From positions 12,907,918 to 12,971,917 of the forward strand of contig OX328104.1 in NCBI GenBank assembly GCA_946811185.2: a stretch of DNA of 64,000 bases. The letters run 5' to 3'. The notes beneath the pieces are model-generated. The model did no database searches. It was not told the origin of the DNA and was given only the letters and a program-made list of their open reading frames with translations. The DNA is from Hippopus hippopus (taxonomy: Eukaryota > Mollusca > Bivalvia > Cardiida > Cardiidae). The position numbers and the translations under genes are program-made. How positions within the stretch are numbered: the first letter of the stretch is position 1; each line of letters opens with the position of its first letter. This document shows, piece after piece, positions 1 through 10,822 of the stretch.

Positions 1-18
1 CTGTATTAACTAACCAAT

Positions 19-652
19 TTAACCAAACAATCCCGACTTTTAATGACCCTTGGGAAGAAGCCTTTTGAAAACATTGTGGGAAAAGAAGAAAATGCAAATA
101 ACCAGCATTTTCTCCTTTTATCAAAATGTTTTCTACCCTTTCAGAAACAAATTTCAGCATTTTCGCCACATTTGTTTTCTGCAAAAGCTTTCAATTTGGA
201 CCAGTCTAAAATTTTGTCGTTTGGTAAAGAGTTAACTACCCTTAGGAAGAAGTCTTTTGAAAACATGTTGGGAAAAGGAGAAAATGCTGCTAACCAGCAT
301 TTTCTCCTTTTCCCAAAATGTTTTCTGTTCTATCACATACAATTTGAGCAATATTTGAGAGTTGTTATTTGTCGTCTGCAAATGCTTTCGATTTTGATCA
401 GTCTAAAACTTTGTTGTCTGGGAGAGAGTCAACCCTTTACCAAACAATCCAGTATTTATTACAGCTACCTTGAAGACGAAGGCTTTTGAAAACATTCTGA
501 GAAAAGAAAAAAATGCTGGAAACCAGCATTTTCTCCTTGTCACACAATGTTTTCTTCTCTTTCAAAGAAAAATTCCTTCATATGAACCACATATAATATG
601 TCGTCTGCAAATGCTTTTAATTTGGAGAAGTCTAAAATTTCGCTCCAGTTAA
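19..652 (+). mobile_element. TTAA MITE, three units head to tail
   Basis: Three forward copies of the window's main palindromic MITE follow one another at about 19-235, 232-432 and 429-652. The first joint is a shared TTAA; the second unit ends in a decayed TCAA that also starts the third. Each unit has the GAAAAC..TGGGAAAAGGAGAAAATGCT arm and its inverted copy, then the TTTGTCGTCTGCAAATGC block. The second unit lacks the first ~25 bases of the left end. The open frames here are translations of the repeat, not genes. Confidence 0.85.
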
Positions 653-860
653 CTCTTAATCAGGCAAGAAAATTTTAGACTAGATCAATTTGAAAGCATT
701 TACAGACAACAAAATTAGATATGCCTTTAGTATTGATGAAAATGGTCATTCAAAGGGTGGAAAATGTTTGTGGGTAAAGAAGAAAATGATGGTGCCAGCA
801 TTTTCTCCTTTTCTCAGAATGTTTTCCAAAAGCCATTTTTTTCAGGGTCAGTAATCCATT
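649..860 (-). mobile_element. TTAA MITE, decayed reverse copy
   Basis: A reverse copy beginning at the TTAA that ends the preceding cluster. The AAAATTTTAGACTAG and GAAAGCATTTACAGACAAC blocks, the hairpin and the CAGGGTCAGTAA block are readable; the outer right end is lost. Confidence 0.7.
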
Positions 861-882
861 TCCACAAAATCCAAATTCTTTA

Positions 883-1045
883 ACAGCCCTGGGAAATAAG
901 ACTTTTGAAAACATCGTAGGAAAACAAGAAAATGCAGGTAACCACATTTTCTCCTTTATCCATAATATTTGCTAACTTTCTGAAATGAATTTAATCATTT
1001 AAGCCACATTTAGCATTCTTGCAATTGCACTTATTTTGGTCTCAA
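883..1045 (+). mobile_element. TTAA MITE, partial forward copy
   Basis: Contains the CTTTTGAAAACATCGTAGG arm and a decayed central hairpin. The right half is eroded and both terminal inverted repeats are missing. Confidence 0.55.
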
Positions 1046-1117
1046 ATCTGGACTGAAAAATGTCTGTTCACTGGAAAAATTTAGCTCTCTGAGTCACAAT
1101 TGTGATCTGGTTAAGAG

Positions 1118-1400
1118 ATAGCCCAACTGGGTAGCTCAGTGGTTAGCCTATCTGACTCCTGACTTGGTGTTTGTGGGTTTGATATACAGTTGCGGCAAAT
1201 TTTCTTTCCAGCGATTTTTAATGCCTCTCCCCTAATTTGATGTCTTTGAGAAAGGTAGTCAGTCACTCGAAAAGAAAGCTGTGTTAGTACTGGTGTGAGA
1301 AAGCCGTGAAACACATGTATAGGAGCACTGACAGCTATATGACCTAACCTGTTAAAACAGTGGTGAATTCCAATACAAATCCAGAGACATATAGGATCTG
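1118..1400 (+). mobile_element. tRNA-derived SINE
   Basis: The head GGGTAGCTCAGTGGTTAGCC resembles a tRNA A box and GTTTGTGGGTTTGATAT a B box, spaced as in a tRNA. The body contains GAGAAAGCCGTGAAACAC and GGAGCACTGACAGC, matching the body of the copy at 35315-35562. The 3' side runs into a foldback element. Not a functional tRNA: no acceptor stem can be paired. Confidence 0.7.
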
Positions 1401-1535
1401 ACATTAGTTGGCTTTTGAGATAAGATTTTATTAAACGAGTCTTGGGAAATGTTATTAAGCGAACAAGCTTAATAACATTTTTCCTTGACGAGTTTAATTA
1501 AATTTTATCTCAAACGCTAACAAATGTCAGATTCT
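1394..1535. repeat. Large foldback palindrome, arms ~65 bp
   Basis: The left arm starting TCTGACATTAGTTGGC and the right arm ending GCTAACAAATGTCAGA are imperfect reverse complements, meeting at GTTATTAAGCGAACAAGCTT. Probably a foldback or MITE remnant. No coding potential. Confidence 0.7.
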
Positions 1536-1739
1536 TTTTAACACATAACGATATTTCACGAAATATAGATCAGATGATGCAAAACCGTCTATAGACGCAC
1601 CCGCCGTAATATCCATAAAACCCATTCATGTCTATCAAAAATGACGTCACACAAATATGATATCAAACGTGTATAAGATAAGAAAATTCGTAATGGGTAT
1701 ATTACACTAAAAACAAGGGAGGTTATGTGATAAAAATGG

Positions 1740-1951
1740 TTATTCCTTTACCACACAGTCGTGACTTTTAATGACCCAGAGGTAGAAGCCTTTTGAAAAC
1801 ATGGTGGGAAAAGGGGAAAATGCTGGTAACCCTCTTTGTTTTCTACGGTCTTCCCAAAACAAATTTCAATTTTTGAGTCAAATTTATTTTTCGTCTGCAA
1901 ATGCTTTGAATTTGGACTAGTCTAAAACTTTGTTGTTTGGTAAAGAGTTAA
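1740..1951 (+). mobile_element. TTAA MITE, forward, hairpin damaged
   Basis: Left end TTCCTTTACCACACAGTCG, right end TTTGGTAAAGAGTTAA. The second half of the hairpin is deleted after GGAAAATGCTGGTAACC, so the strong palindrome is lost. Confidence 0.8.
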
Positions 1952-2106
1952 GAGATAAGGGTAGGTAAAGTTACTGTTTACCCCTATGGGAGTCCTGGCT
2001 GTCCACATATAAATCGTCATCCATTTTCAAGATATATTTTCCAGACCTATCCATCTTCAAGCTCTGGGAGCTTAGTCATTAACCAGTCAAACACCAAATT
2101 CAATCC

Positions 2107-2330
2107 TTAACTCCTTACCACACAATCCCGACAACCCTTAGAAAGAAGCCTTTTAAAAACATTGTGAGATAAGGAGAAAATGCTGGTAACCAGCATTTTC
2201 TCCTTGTCCCCACAATGTTTTCTACCCCTCTCAATCCAAATTTTAATATTTCAGTCATATTTATTTTGTCGTCTGCAAAATGCTTCCAATTCCGACAAGT
2301 CTATAATTTTGTCATTTGGTAAAGAGCTGA
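2107..2330 (+). mobile_element. TTAA MITE, forward, near complete
   Basis: Starts TTAACTCCTTACCACACAA, has the full hairpin around TGCTGGTAACCAGCA and ends TTTGGTAAAGAGCTGA, so the right TTAA has decayed. Confidence 0.85.
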
Positions 2331-2334
2331 TTCC

Positions 2335-3225
2335 AAGACTAGCTATCGGATTACCTGGGACAGAGTGTTTTAGACATAGCAATTTCTAGGAATGGAATTT
2401 TAAATAAAAACAGCATGCAATACTCTAGGTGCAAATGCTCAATTTGCGAATAAATATAAACAAAAAGGGGTTTCATGCATCTACTTGATGCATTATCCTA
2501 AGCAAGTTATCATATATCATCGAGTGTCCTTATTCCGTGAGTGTCCTTGAACCTGTGATTTTTGTGTACATCTCGTAAAGCACATAGTTTGATGACGTCA
2601 CACGGTATTTCTGCTCGTAACCCTTACCAATATTCGAATGTTTTATTGCCCTTGAATTTCAGACAAATACAAGACAAATACATGTGAAAATCAACTAATG
2701 ATCTTATTTACAAGAAATTTATATCTTTTTTCTTAAATCTAAATAGTGTTCCTTCTCAAAAAATGCAAAGATCTTCGACTTTCTGCTGTAAATACTACCG
2801 AGCTACCAGAATTAGGTCACGCCATGTTTGTACAAGAAGGCCGACGGCATGTCTTTTATTTATGCACATTGAATAAGAAAATTGCTATCTAAGTTATTCT
2901 TTTCATATGAAAGTGATCAGAAATGATTTTCTTACGAAGGCAAGCAATTTCTAGCTCATGTTCTTGTCTCAATTCTTAATTTCATTATGTTGTTTCCTAG
3001 TCATCACGGAATACAGACACTCGAGGCTATTTATGGATCTGTAAAATCCATTTTGTCTGACAAATGACTGAATCATGAAGTAGACTGGTCCTTTGACATG
3101 AAGAAAATGTCTGATGCCTCAGTCTTTTTTTCTGCAGCCAATATCCCAGCTTGGTTCTTTAATTATACAGGTCTGTTTTATTTCATCGACAGCTTTGTTG
3201 TGACTTGCTGGTGACAACACATGGC
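2335..3225. other. Unassigned non-coding stretch
   Basis: No exon, RNA gene or named repeat was recognised. The sequence is AT-rich with stops in all frames. It falls between the visible APBA PDZ exon and the left edge, so it is probably intron of that gene. Confidence 0.4.
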
Positions 3226-3230
3226 TCTTA

Positions 3231-3591
3231 CGGCTCGTCTACACAAACAAACATATGTTTGCAAACATCACCAAATACCATTTTTGCTGACGTTTGCAAA
3301 CAAAAGTTTTCTGGTGTTGATCAGAATTCAAACTCAAGCAAACATCACCAAACAGTGGTTGGTGATGTTTGGACATGTTCATTTTTGTTTGCTCTGTTTG
3401 GTGATGTATTAGTATGCTGACCAGTCAGTAGCTGTCTTTTTATCATGTGAATGAAGTATAATATGATCTTCAAACATCACCAAACATTGTTTGTTGTTGT
3501 GTAGACTCCCTGTGATTAAACATGACCAAACTTCACCAAACGAAAGTTTGCTGGTGTTTGCAAACAAATGTTTGCTAGTGTAGATGGGCCT
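3231..3591. mobile_element. MITE with TTA duplication, Harbinger-like
   Basis: Ends GGCTCGTCTACAC and GTGTAGATGGGCC are inverted copies. The subterminal CAAACATCACCAAAC motif is repeated many times in both orientations through the element. TTA is present directly outside both ends (3228-3230 and 3592-3594). A 3 bp TWA duplication is the PIF/Harbinger habit; assignment by ends and duplication only, since no transposase is present. Confidence 0.6.
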
Positions 3592-3874
3592 TTAGTCTAA
3601 CGGTTTCGGAAAATCATGAAAAAAAATTATCTTTAACTCTACCTGAAACATTTTACCCCAAGTCTGATAGATCTTGCACCCAAGGAATAATGTATGAATA
3701 ATGATAATGATTCAATAATGATAATGTTACAATTGAGATCCATTATATAACCAACACTAAGACTGTGAGCCCATATTGGAATTAAAATCCAAATAGCATT
3801 TCAAATCACTGGAATTTAAAAACAGAATGACATTTCCAATCATTGACGAATATGAACAATTATCAAAAGATCCT

Positions 3875-4073
3875 TTAACCCTTTACCACACAATGATGAC
3901 TTTTAACGCCCCTGAAAGAGAAAGCTTTTGAAAACCAGCATTTTCTCCTTTTCCCACACTGTTTTCTACCCTATCAAAGAAAAATCATTTCATATGAGCC
4001 ACATTGAAACTGTCATCTGCAAATGCTTTCAATTCGGACAGGTCTAAAATTTTGCTGTGCAGTAAAGGGTTAA
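3875..4073 (+). mobile_element. TTAA MITE beside a splice donor
   Basis: Starts TTAACCCTTTACCACACAA and ends AGTAAAGGGTTAA. Internally it lost the first half of the hairpin. Only seven intron bases separate it from the 3' edge of the APBA PDZ exon on the minus strand. Confidence 0.85.
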
Positions 4074-4080
4074 ATGTTAC

Positions 4081-4293
4081 CTTGATATAGGTCTGACAGC
4101 TGGATAAAGGCAGTCCTACCAAACTTATACCATTGACTGATATAATCTGGTCACCAATGTTCAGCTGACCACACCGGGCTGCTGGTCCCGCTGGTGACAT
4201 ATTTGCTAGCACTACAGTTGGGACCATGGATCCCCATCCTGACTCCACTATCACCACACCCAGTTGTTCTCCTTTCAGCTTAGGCACTATCAC
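4081..4293 (-). CDS. APBA: APBA (X11/Mint) exon, first PDZ domain
   Basis: A 71-codon exon, phase 0 at both ends, with acceptor TTTTCAG before 4293 and donor GTAACA after 4081. The product has [16 protein letters not shown], then an [13 protein letters not shown] helix-loop and [12 protein letters not shown], which is the first PDZ domain of the X11/Mint adaptor family (known for binding presynaptic and amyloid-precursor-related partners). The usual GLGF loop reads LGVV, as in Mint. It joins in frame with the exon at 17402-17584. The remainder of PDZ1 and PDZ2 should lie to the left and was not found in the window. Identification from recalled family motifs; confidence is high. Confidence 0.93.
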
Positions 4294-4415
4294 CTGAAAA
4301 TACACAAAACTATTGTTTAACAAATTCAAATTGTGACATTTGCATGTTGCATTACCTTACTTTTGCACATACATGTACATGTACTTACTACCTCATACAT
4401 TGCACAGGAAATTAC

Positions 4416-5034
4416 AACTAGAGGCGCTTGAGCGCCTGTATCGCTCCACAGGCCTGATATTTCTATAATGGCGAAAGGAAGTTTTTAACAATTATCATTC
4501 AATCCTGCATTTTAGCTCACTGAAGAAACAATTTGGTAGACAACCACCATAGGAACTTACCTGCAAAACAACAATGAAATCCAATGAATAGTTTTAGAGA
4601 AGAAATTTTTCAAAGATTTTACTTTATACCATAAAAGGAAAATGAGTCTCCCATAAAAGCCATGTTTTTCGACAGATCTTTTTTTTTTTTAAGGAATTCT
4701 GTAAACCTGTATCTAAGGAACATTCCTGCAAAATAATAATGCTATCCAAATAGCGGTTTGGGAGGAGAAGATTTTTAAAGGTTTTTTACTTTGGTTGCCA
4801 TGGCAACCAAATTCTTCATGGAACACAATTATTTGAAGGAATTTGAAAGAGGACCACCAAAGGAACATTCCTGTGAAATTTGGTAAAAATCCAGTCAATA
4901 GTTTCTGAGGAGAAGTTTTTTAAAGAAAAAGTTTACGGACGCACGCACGGACGAACGGACGGACGAACGGACGGACGCACGACGGACTCAACGCCATGAC
5001 AATAGCTCTCTGGCCTTTGGCCAGTGGAGCTAAA
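4416..5034 (+). mobile_element. Pearl/Helentron-like element, A type, short
   Basis: Left end has a GAGGCGCTTGAGCGCC hairpin then TGTATCGCTCCAC. The core has two to three diverged ~165 bp units carrying TTGCCATGGCAACCA. An ACGGACGG-rich run and the right end TGGCCTTTGGCCAGTGGAGC plus TAAAA complete it. The left hairpin differs from the other copies. Confidence 0.75.
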
Positions 5035-5104
5035 AATGATTTATTTTGGTTCAATTTTACCATCCAGCGCCATACTTGGTGTGTAAACAGACAAAGTGTG
5101 TAAG

Positions 5105-5290
5105 AGTTAACCCTTTCTAAAACGAACAATTCACATTCTTCAAAATCTACAGCATCAGCAGATGCCAATTTCAGCATTGATACAAATAAGCTGATGATCT
5201 CTGATGGGGTATAAAAAACTCTGGAAAACAAAGAAAATTTGCTTGTAACAAGCAATTTCTCCTCGCACATTGCTTTCAAAAGGATTTATC
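5105..5290 (-). mobile_element. TTAA MITE, heavily decayed
   Basis: Begins TTAACCCTTTCTAAAACGAA; a weak hairpin around GCTTGTAACAAGC remains, followed by CATTGCTTTCAAAAGG. Assignment is by order of blocks only. Confidence 0.45.
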
Positions 5291-5511
5291 TGTAGACACA
5301 TCAAACACAGGATTGTTTGTATTTCATATTGTAATACTAAACATGTTACATGGTGCACATTAATATTTCACATCTACTAATGAATCTGTATGTCTATCGA
5401 TAGAAAAACAGATAGAGCCATTACCATCAATACAGGATAAAGTCTTCACAAGATGACAATATTTCAGACTAGCATAAATTAAAAGCATTTGCAGACCGAT
5501 TACAAATTAAG

Positions 5512-5712
5512 CCTTTATGACACAATGGTAACGACCTTGAAGAAAAAGCCTTTCAAAAACAGAAAAGGAAAAAATGCTGGTAATGCTTTTTCCACAATGT
5601 TTTGTTGCCTTCCTAATACAAAACTTAATGTTTCAGTTACGTTTCTTTTGTCATCTGCAAATGCTTTCAATTTGGACAAGTTCAAAATTTTATTGCTTGG
5701 TAAAGAGTTACC
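5512..5712 (+). mobile_element. TTAA MITE, forward, left end eroded
   Basis: GACCTTGAAGAAAAAGCC, a shortened hairpin, TTTTGTCATCTGCAAATGC and GCTTGGTAAAGAGTTA appear in the normal order. Confidence 0.75.
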
Positions 5713-6019
5713 AGTAAGGCCATTTCGTCTCTTCATGTCTCTGCAGATGACAGCATTGAAAACTTTTGTGGAAAAAGGGACAATATTGCTTCTGAAGAGC
5801 TTTCCCCTTTCTCGTGGTGTTCTTTTATATGCTGCTGATAAAGCTACTTTCCTTCTGTTCAAATGTTTTTCCTAGAAGTAATTTGTAAATTTGTAAATTT
5901 ATGATTTGTTTTATAACAAAAAAGCTTGCATGGTACTATGCCATTCAAGCATGAAATAATTTGAATTTTACCAGCTGATTTAAGGCACTAACAGTGAAAA
6001 GAGGAGAAAACCTTTCCTT

Positions 6020-7083
6020 AACAAGAGGGCCATGATGGCCCTGTATCGCTCCACTGGCTAATAAGTAAAACCACTACATGCCAAACTTTACAATACTTGG
6101 CAAATTGGTTTTGAACATGAGACCCCTGAAACAGGACTAAAATTGGTAGCCCTTTGACTTATGGTCAGTAAAAAGAAGATTTCTAAAGTTTTCACTATAT
6201 AAGCCCATGTACAACTTCTGACCCCTGGAGTGGGATCAAATTCAACCCTAAGGCTATAATTTGAGCACTCTTGGTACAGACCCACTAGATAAAGCTACAT
6301 GAAAAATTTGGTAACCCTAGGCTTTATGACCAAGTACAGGGAAATTTCTAAAGTTATCACCATATATGCCCATGTAAAACTTGTGACCCCCGGGGCTGGG
6401 CCAAATTTGACCCCAGGGCTATAATTTGAACACTCTTGGTAGGGGCCTGCTAAATAAAGCCACATGCAAAATTTGGTAGCCCTAGGCCTTATGGCTAGGT
6501 GCAGGGAGACTTCTAAAGTTTTCTCTATATAAGCCTATGTAAAACTTGTGACCCCCGGGGCAGGGTCAAATTTGACACCAGGGTTATAATTCGAGCACTC
6601 TTGGTAGAGGCCCACTAGATAAAGCCATATGCAAAATTTGGTAGCCCTAGGCCTAATGGCTAGGTACAGGGAGACTTCTAAAGTTTTCTCTATATGAGCC
6701 CATGTAAAACTTGTGACCCCCGGGGCAGGGGCCAATTTTGACCTCGGGCTACAATGTGAAGAAACTTGATAGAGGTCTACTAGATAAAGCTACACACCAA
6801 ATTTGGTAGCCCTAGGCCTTATGGGTTTAGACAAGAAGATTTTCAAAGATTTCCAATATTTTTAAGTTTTGTTGCCATGGCAACCAGAGTTTTTGAAGGA
6901 ATCATATTCTTTCAAGAAATTCTGAAGAGGATCATGGCAGGATCATTTTTGTGAAGTTTCATCAAAATTGGATGAGTAGTTTCAGAGAAGATGTTTGAAA
7001 TAAAAGTTAACGCACGGACCGATGGACGGACAGAAACTGGGCCATGACATAAACCCGCTGGCCTTTGGCCAGTGGAGCTAAAT
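6020..7083 (+). mobile_element. Pearl/Helentron-like element, A type, complete
   Basis: Left end AACAAGAGGGCCATGATGG forms a hairpin and is followed by TCGCTCCACTGGC. The core holds about five ~165 bp units marked by GGTAGCCCTAGGC and GCCCATGTAAAACTTGTGAC. The right part has a short ACGG stretch and ends CTGGCCTTTGGCCAGTGGAG plus CTAAA; GCCAGTGGAGC is the inverse of the left GCTCCACTGGC. Pearl elements are a known non-coding bivalve family, now grouped with Helentrons; no protein is encoded here. Confidence 0.85.
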
Positions 7084-7454
7084 ATACAACAAATACAATT
7101 GTACATTTACCACAATAAAACTTATTTTAATATTGTGATATTTTTTTAAAATTAGAAAGCTGAACTTTTCTTTCAGTTATGCATGTATATGGCTTAATCA
7201 TTTTCAAGTGTTAGAGAATGACTTCTAGCATGTTCCAATGTTTTTCTCTGAATTGGTACAACGATAAAATTCCCACAATAGCTAGATTTGTGCTAAAAAA
7301 CCAAATTCAATTCAGAAGGGATTTGTGATTTAAAATGTCAAAGAAAAGTAAATTTCAATCTGTCTGCTTGACCCTTTTCCTCTAAATCAAAATGCTTTCA
7401 CAGCTGTCTCCTAGATGTACAGTTTGGAGACTTAACAAGCGTGCAAAGTACTGG

Positions 7455-7682
7455 TGATGTTTGAATGGTGTTTTATGACGCTTTCAACATTATTTCAGTC
7501 ATATCATGGCAACAGCTCACATATTCATGTATTTCCTGGGTTTCACCAGTACTAGGCTGGGGCTCTGAAGTGTCTTGCCCAAGGATACTCCTGTGAAAAA
7601 CCCAGTGAAGCCAGTGAGGCTCGAACCCGGGGCCTCCAGGTCACGAGTCCTATACTTTACCACTGAGCCACAGAGGACCCCA
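7455..7682 (-). mobile_element. tRNA-derived SINE, reverse
   Basis: On the minus strand GTGGCTCAGTGGTAAAG (A box) and CCCGGGTTCGAGCC (B box) are followed by a body with GGGCAAGACACTT, CTAGTACTGGTGAAACCC and an AT-rich 3' end near AATAATGTTGAAAGC. The B box is nearly perfect, so this is a rather young copy. Confidence 0.8.
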
Positions 7683-7725
7683 GTGCTGATGAAAGGACTC
7701 CATGGTCCATATTCAGCGACCATTC

Positions 7726-8929
7726 TTAACTCTTTACCAAACGACAAAATTTTAGACCGGTCCAAATTGAAAGCATTTGCAGACAACAAAATTAACGTGA
7801 CTCAAAAATTGAAATTTGTTCTAGGAGGGAAGAAAACATTGTGGAACAAGAGGGCCATGATGGCCTTAAAGTCGCTCACCTAAGTCTTTTGACCAAACAT
7901 GACCCATTTTCAATCTCTTTTGAGATATCATGACAAACAATCTACTAAGCTTTCATAATTATTGGACTGGAAATTTGGCCTCTAGCATGTACACAAGCTT
8001 TTTCTAGAATTTCTCTCAGTAACCTACTTTTTAGCCAACCATAGCCAGTTTTCCCATTGTAGATATTATCAAAACAAAGATCCTGACCACCTTTCATAAG
8101 TATTGGACAGAAAGTGTGGCCTACAGAGCATACACAGGGTTTTTCTAAGATCTGACCTACTGACCTAGTTTTTGACCCAACATGACCGATTTTCCAAGTC
8201 GTCTGAGATGTCATCAAGACAAACATTCTGACCATGTTTCATGAGTTTTGGACTGAAAATGTGGCCTCTAGAACATACACAAGGTTTTTCTAAGATTTGA
8301 CCTAATGACATAGTTTTTGACCCAACATGAACCATTTTTGAACTCATCCAAGATATCATCAAGTCAAACATTCTGACTTTCAAGAAATTTGGACTGAAAA
8401 TGTGACCTCTAGAGCATACACAATTTTTTTTTTTTTTTTTTTAAGATTTGACCTAGTGACCTAGTTTTTTGCTCGACATGACCCATTTATAAACTTGTCT
8501 GAGATATCATCAAGACAAATATTCTGACCAAGTTTCATGAGTATCTGACTGAAAATGTGGCCTCTACAGCGTACACAAGGTTTTTCTAAGATTTGACCTA
8601 GTGACCTAGTTTTTGACCCGACCTAACCCATTTTCCAACTTGTCCGAGATATCATCAAGACAAACATTCTGACCAAGTTTCATGAGTATCTGACAGAAAA
8701 TGTGGCCTCTAGAGTGCACACAAGGTAAAAGTTGACAACGGATGACGCACACCGCACAACAGACACAGCACAATCACAAAAGCTCAAGCTCACCTTGAGC
8801 ACTTCGTGCTCAGGTGTGCTAAAAAGGAGAAAATGCTGGTTAGCAGCATTTTCTCCTTTTCCCTCGATGTTTTCAAAAGGCTTCTTTTTCAGGGTCGTGA
8901 AAACCAGGGATTGTTTGGGAAAGGGTTAA
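7726..8929 (-). mobile_element. TTAA MITE split by a pearl element
   Basis: Left half 7726-7844 runs from TTAACTCTTTACCAAACGAC to AAAACATTGTGG; right half 8823-8929 resumes with AGGAGAAAATGCTGG and ends GGGAAAGGGTTAA. Together they rebuild one near-complete reverse copy. The inserted block is the pearl B element at 7845-8822. Confidence 0.9.
7845..8822 (+). mobile_element. Pearl/Helentron-like element, B type
   Basis: Left end AACAAGAGGGCCATGATGGC then GTCGCTCACCT; six or so ~145 bp units with ACCTAGTTTTTGACCC and TATCATCAAGACAAACATTC; a GACGCACACCGCAC stretch; 3' hairpin GAGCACTTCGTGCTC; end AGGTGTGCTAAA. It interrupts a TTAA MITE, which fixes both termini. Confidence 0.88.
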
Positions 8930-8999
8930 GAACGTTCTTTGTCTTATTCTCCAGACTTTTCTAAATTTGAAAGTAACACAACTTCTGCTTGGCTAAACG

Positions 9000-9146
9000 A
9001 TTTGGTAACCAGCATTTTCTCCTTTTTAGACAATGTTTTCTATCCTTTCAAAAACAAATTTCAATTCTTGAGTAACACTTATTTTGTCATCTGCAAATGC
9101 TTTCAATTTGGACCAGTCTAAACTTTTGTCCTCTGGTACAGAGTTA
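9000..9146 (+). mobile_element. TTAA MITE, right half only
   Basis: Starts in the second hairpin arm and continues to CTCTGGTACAGAGTTAA. The left half is missing. Confidence 0.7.
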
Positions 9147-9217
9147 AGGCAGCCAAACAGTAATTTCTTCTCTTCCAAAGCTCTTTTCTACCATTCCAAA
9201 GATAAAGCCCGTAAATG

Positions 9218-9807
9218 AACAACTCTTTACCAAATGACAAAACTTTTGACTTGTCCAAATCTAAAGCATTTGTAGACGCCAAATAAAACATAGTTCAAAT
9301 AGCCGAAATTGTCTGTGAAAGGGTAGAAGATATTGTGGGAAAAGGAGAAAATGCTGGTCACCAGTATTTTCTCTTTTTCCCCACAATGTTTTCAGAAGCC
9401 GTCTCAATCAGGGTCATTAAAACTCAGGATTGCATGGTATAGCGTTAACCCTTTACCTCACAATCCCGACTTTTCACGACCCTTGCATGGAAGGCTTCTG
9501 AAAACATTTTTTGGGGGAAAAAGGAGAAAATGCTGGTAACCATCATTTTCTTCTTTTTCCCATAATGTCTTCTACTTATTTAACCCTTTACCAAACAATC
9601 CCTGGTTTTTACGACCCAGAGAAAGAAGCCTTCTGAAAACATTGTGGGAAAAGGAGAAAATGCTGGTAACCAGCATTTTCTCCTTTTCCCACAATATTTT
9701 CTACTCTTCTAAAGTCAATTTTTTATTTTTTAGTCACGTTTATTTTGTCGTCTGCAATTGCTTTCAATTTGGACAAGTGTAAAATTTTGTCGTTTGGTAA
9801 AGAGTTA
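9218..9807. mobile_element. Cluster of three TTAA MITEs
   Basis: A reverse copy (9218-9448), a right-truncated forward copy (9445-9583) and a full forward copy (9580-9807) touch, each joint being a shared TTAA. The third copy has a nearly perfect hairpin. Confidence 0.88.
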
Positions 9808-9854
9808 AGGACAACTATCATTTGAAATACATGTACATCTGAACTGTCTTCTTT

Positions 9855-9982
9855 AAAACCCTTAAATGTGGACTACTCTAAAATTTTGCCATATGGTAAA
9901 GAGTTACATGACATCTTATTGGTGATCAGCAAATGCTTTCCAAATGTGCCGAGTCAAAAATTATATTGTCTGGTACAGATAA
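9855..9982 (+). mobile_element. TTAA MITE right-end fragments
   Basis: Two consecutive right-end pieces, ending ATGGTAAAGAGTTA and TCTGGTACAGATAA. Confidence 0.5.
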
Positions 9983-10301
9983 GCGTATAATTACCAAACC
10001 ACAATGCAATTCCACAAAATAGTTCCAATGTACACATTACTGAATTAAATTCTAATTTATATGACATTGGGAACTCATTAGAGTAGAAAGCTTTCCTAGA
10101 TCAGATTACGGTTACATCACTTTCCTCTCTAGGTATCTTCTCTGTGCAGAAAGTAGTTTTGCAAATTTTAGCTGGTGCCTAAAGCATGATTAGCTATGCT
10201 GTTTCTGAGAAGATTTTTGATGTTGTTAGCAGACAGACAACTATTGGAGGATGACTTACAGCAATGGATTGGATGGTGTTTTACCCTGCTTTTAACATTA
10301 T

Positions 10302-10513
10302 TTAACTCTTTACCAAATGACAAAATTTGAGACTATCCCAAATTGAAAGCATATGCAGATGACAAATTAAGTTTGACTCAAAATTGAAATATCTCTTTGG
10401 AAGAGTAAAAAACATTGTGGGAATAGGTGAAAATGCTGATTACCAGCATTTTCTCCTTTTTCCACAATATTTTCAAAAGCCTTCTTCCTTGGGATTGTGT
10501 AGTAGATGGTTAA
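10302..10513 (-). mobile_element. TTAA MITE, reverse, near complete
   Basis: TTAACTCTTTACCAAATGAC at one end and TAGATGGTTAA at the other; hairpin around GCTGATTACCAGC. Confidence 0.85.
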
Positions 10514-10584
10514 ATCATATCACAGCAACAGCTCACTAATGTTCACACAGGACTCAAAAGAGCCTGCATTAGCTCAGGCTAAGA

Positions 10585-10822
10585 ACTCTTGAGTGAACCA
10601 TGAGGCAGAAAACTCTTGAAAACATTGAGGGGAAAAAAAGCAATATTTAATGCTGATGACCAGCAATATTTAATGCTGATGACCAGCATTTTCTAACTTT
10701 TCCACAATGTTTTATTCCCTTTTATATTCAAGAATTCCATCAGTTCAGCTATTTCTAATGTCATCTACAAATGCTTTCACATTGAGAAAATCCAAAGTTT
10801 TGTGTAATAAAAAGAGTTAAAC
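10585..10822 (+). mobile_element. TTAA MITE with internal 23 bp duplication
   Basis: AATATTTAATGCTGATGACC occurs twice in tandem at the hairpin tip, lengthening the loop. Right end AATAAAAAGAGTTAA. Confidence 0.7.

Noticed and set aside
5155..5358. Short minus-strand frame with HVTCLVLQYEIQTILCL
   Set aside because: Lies on a decayed MITE and its flank, without splice signals or known motif.
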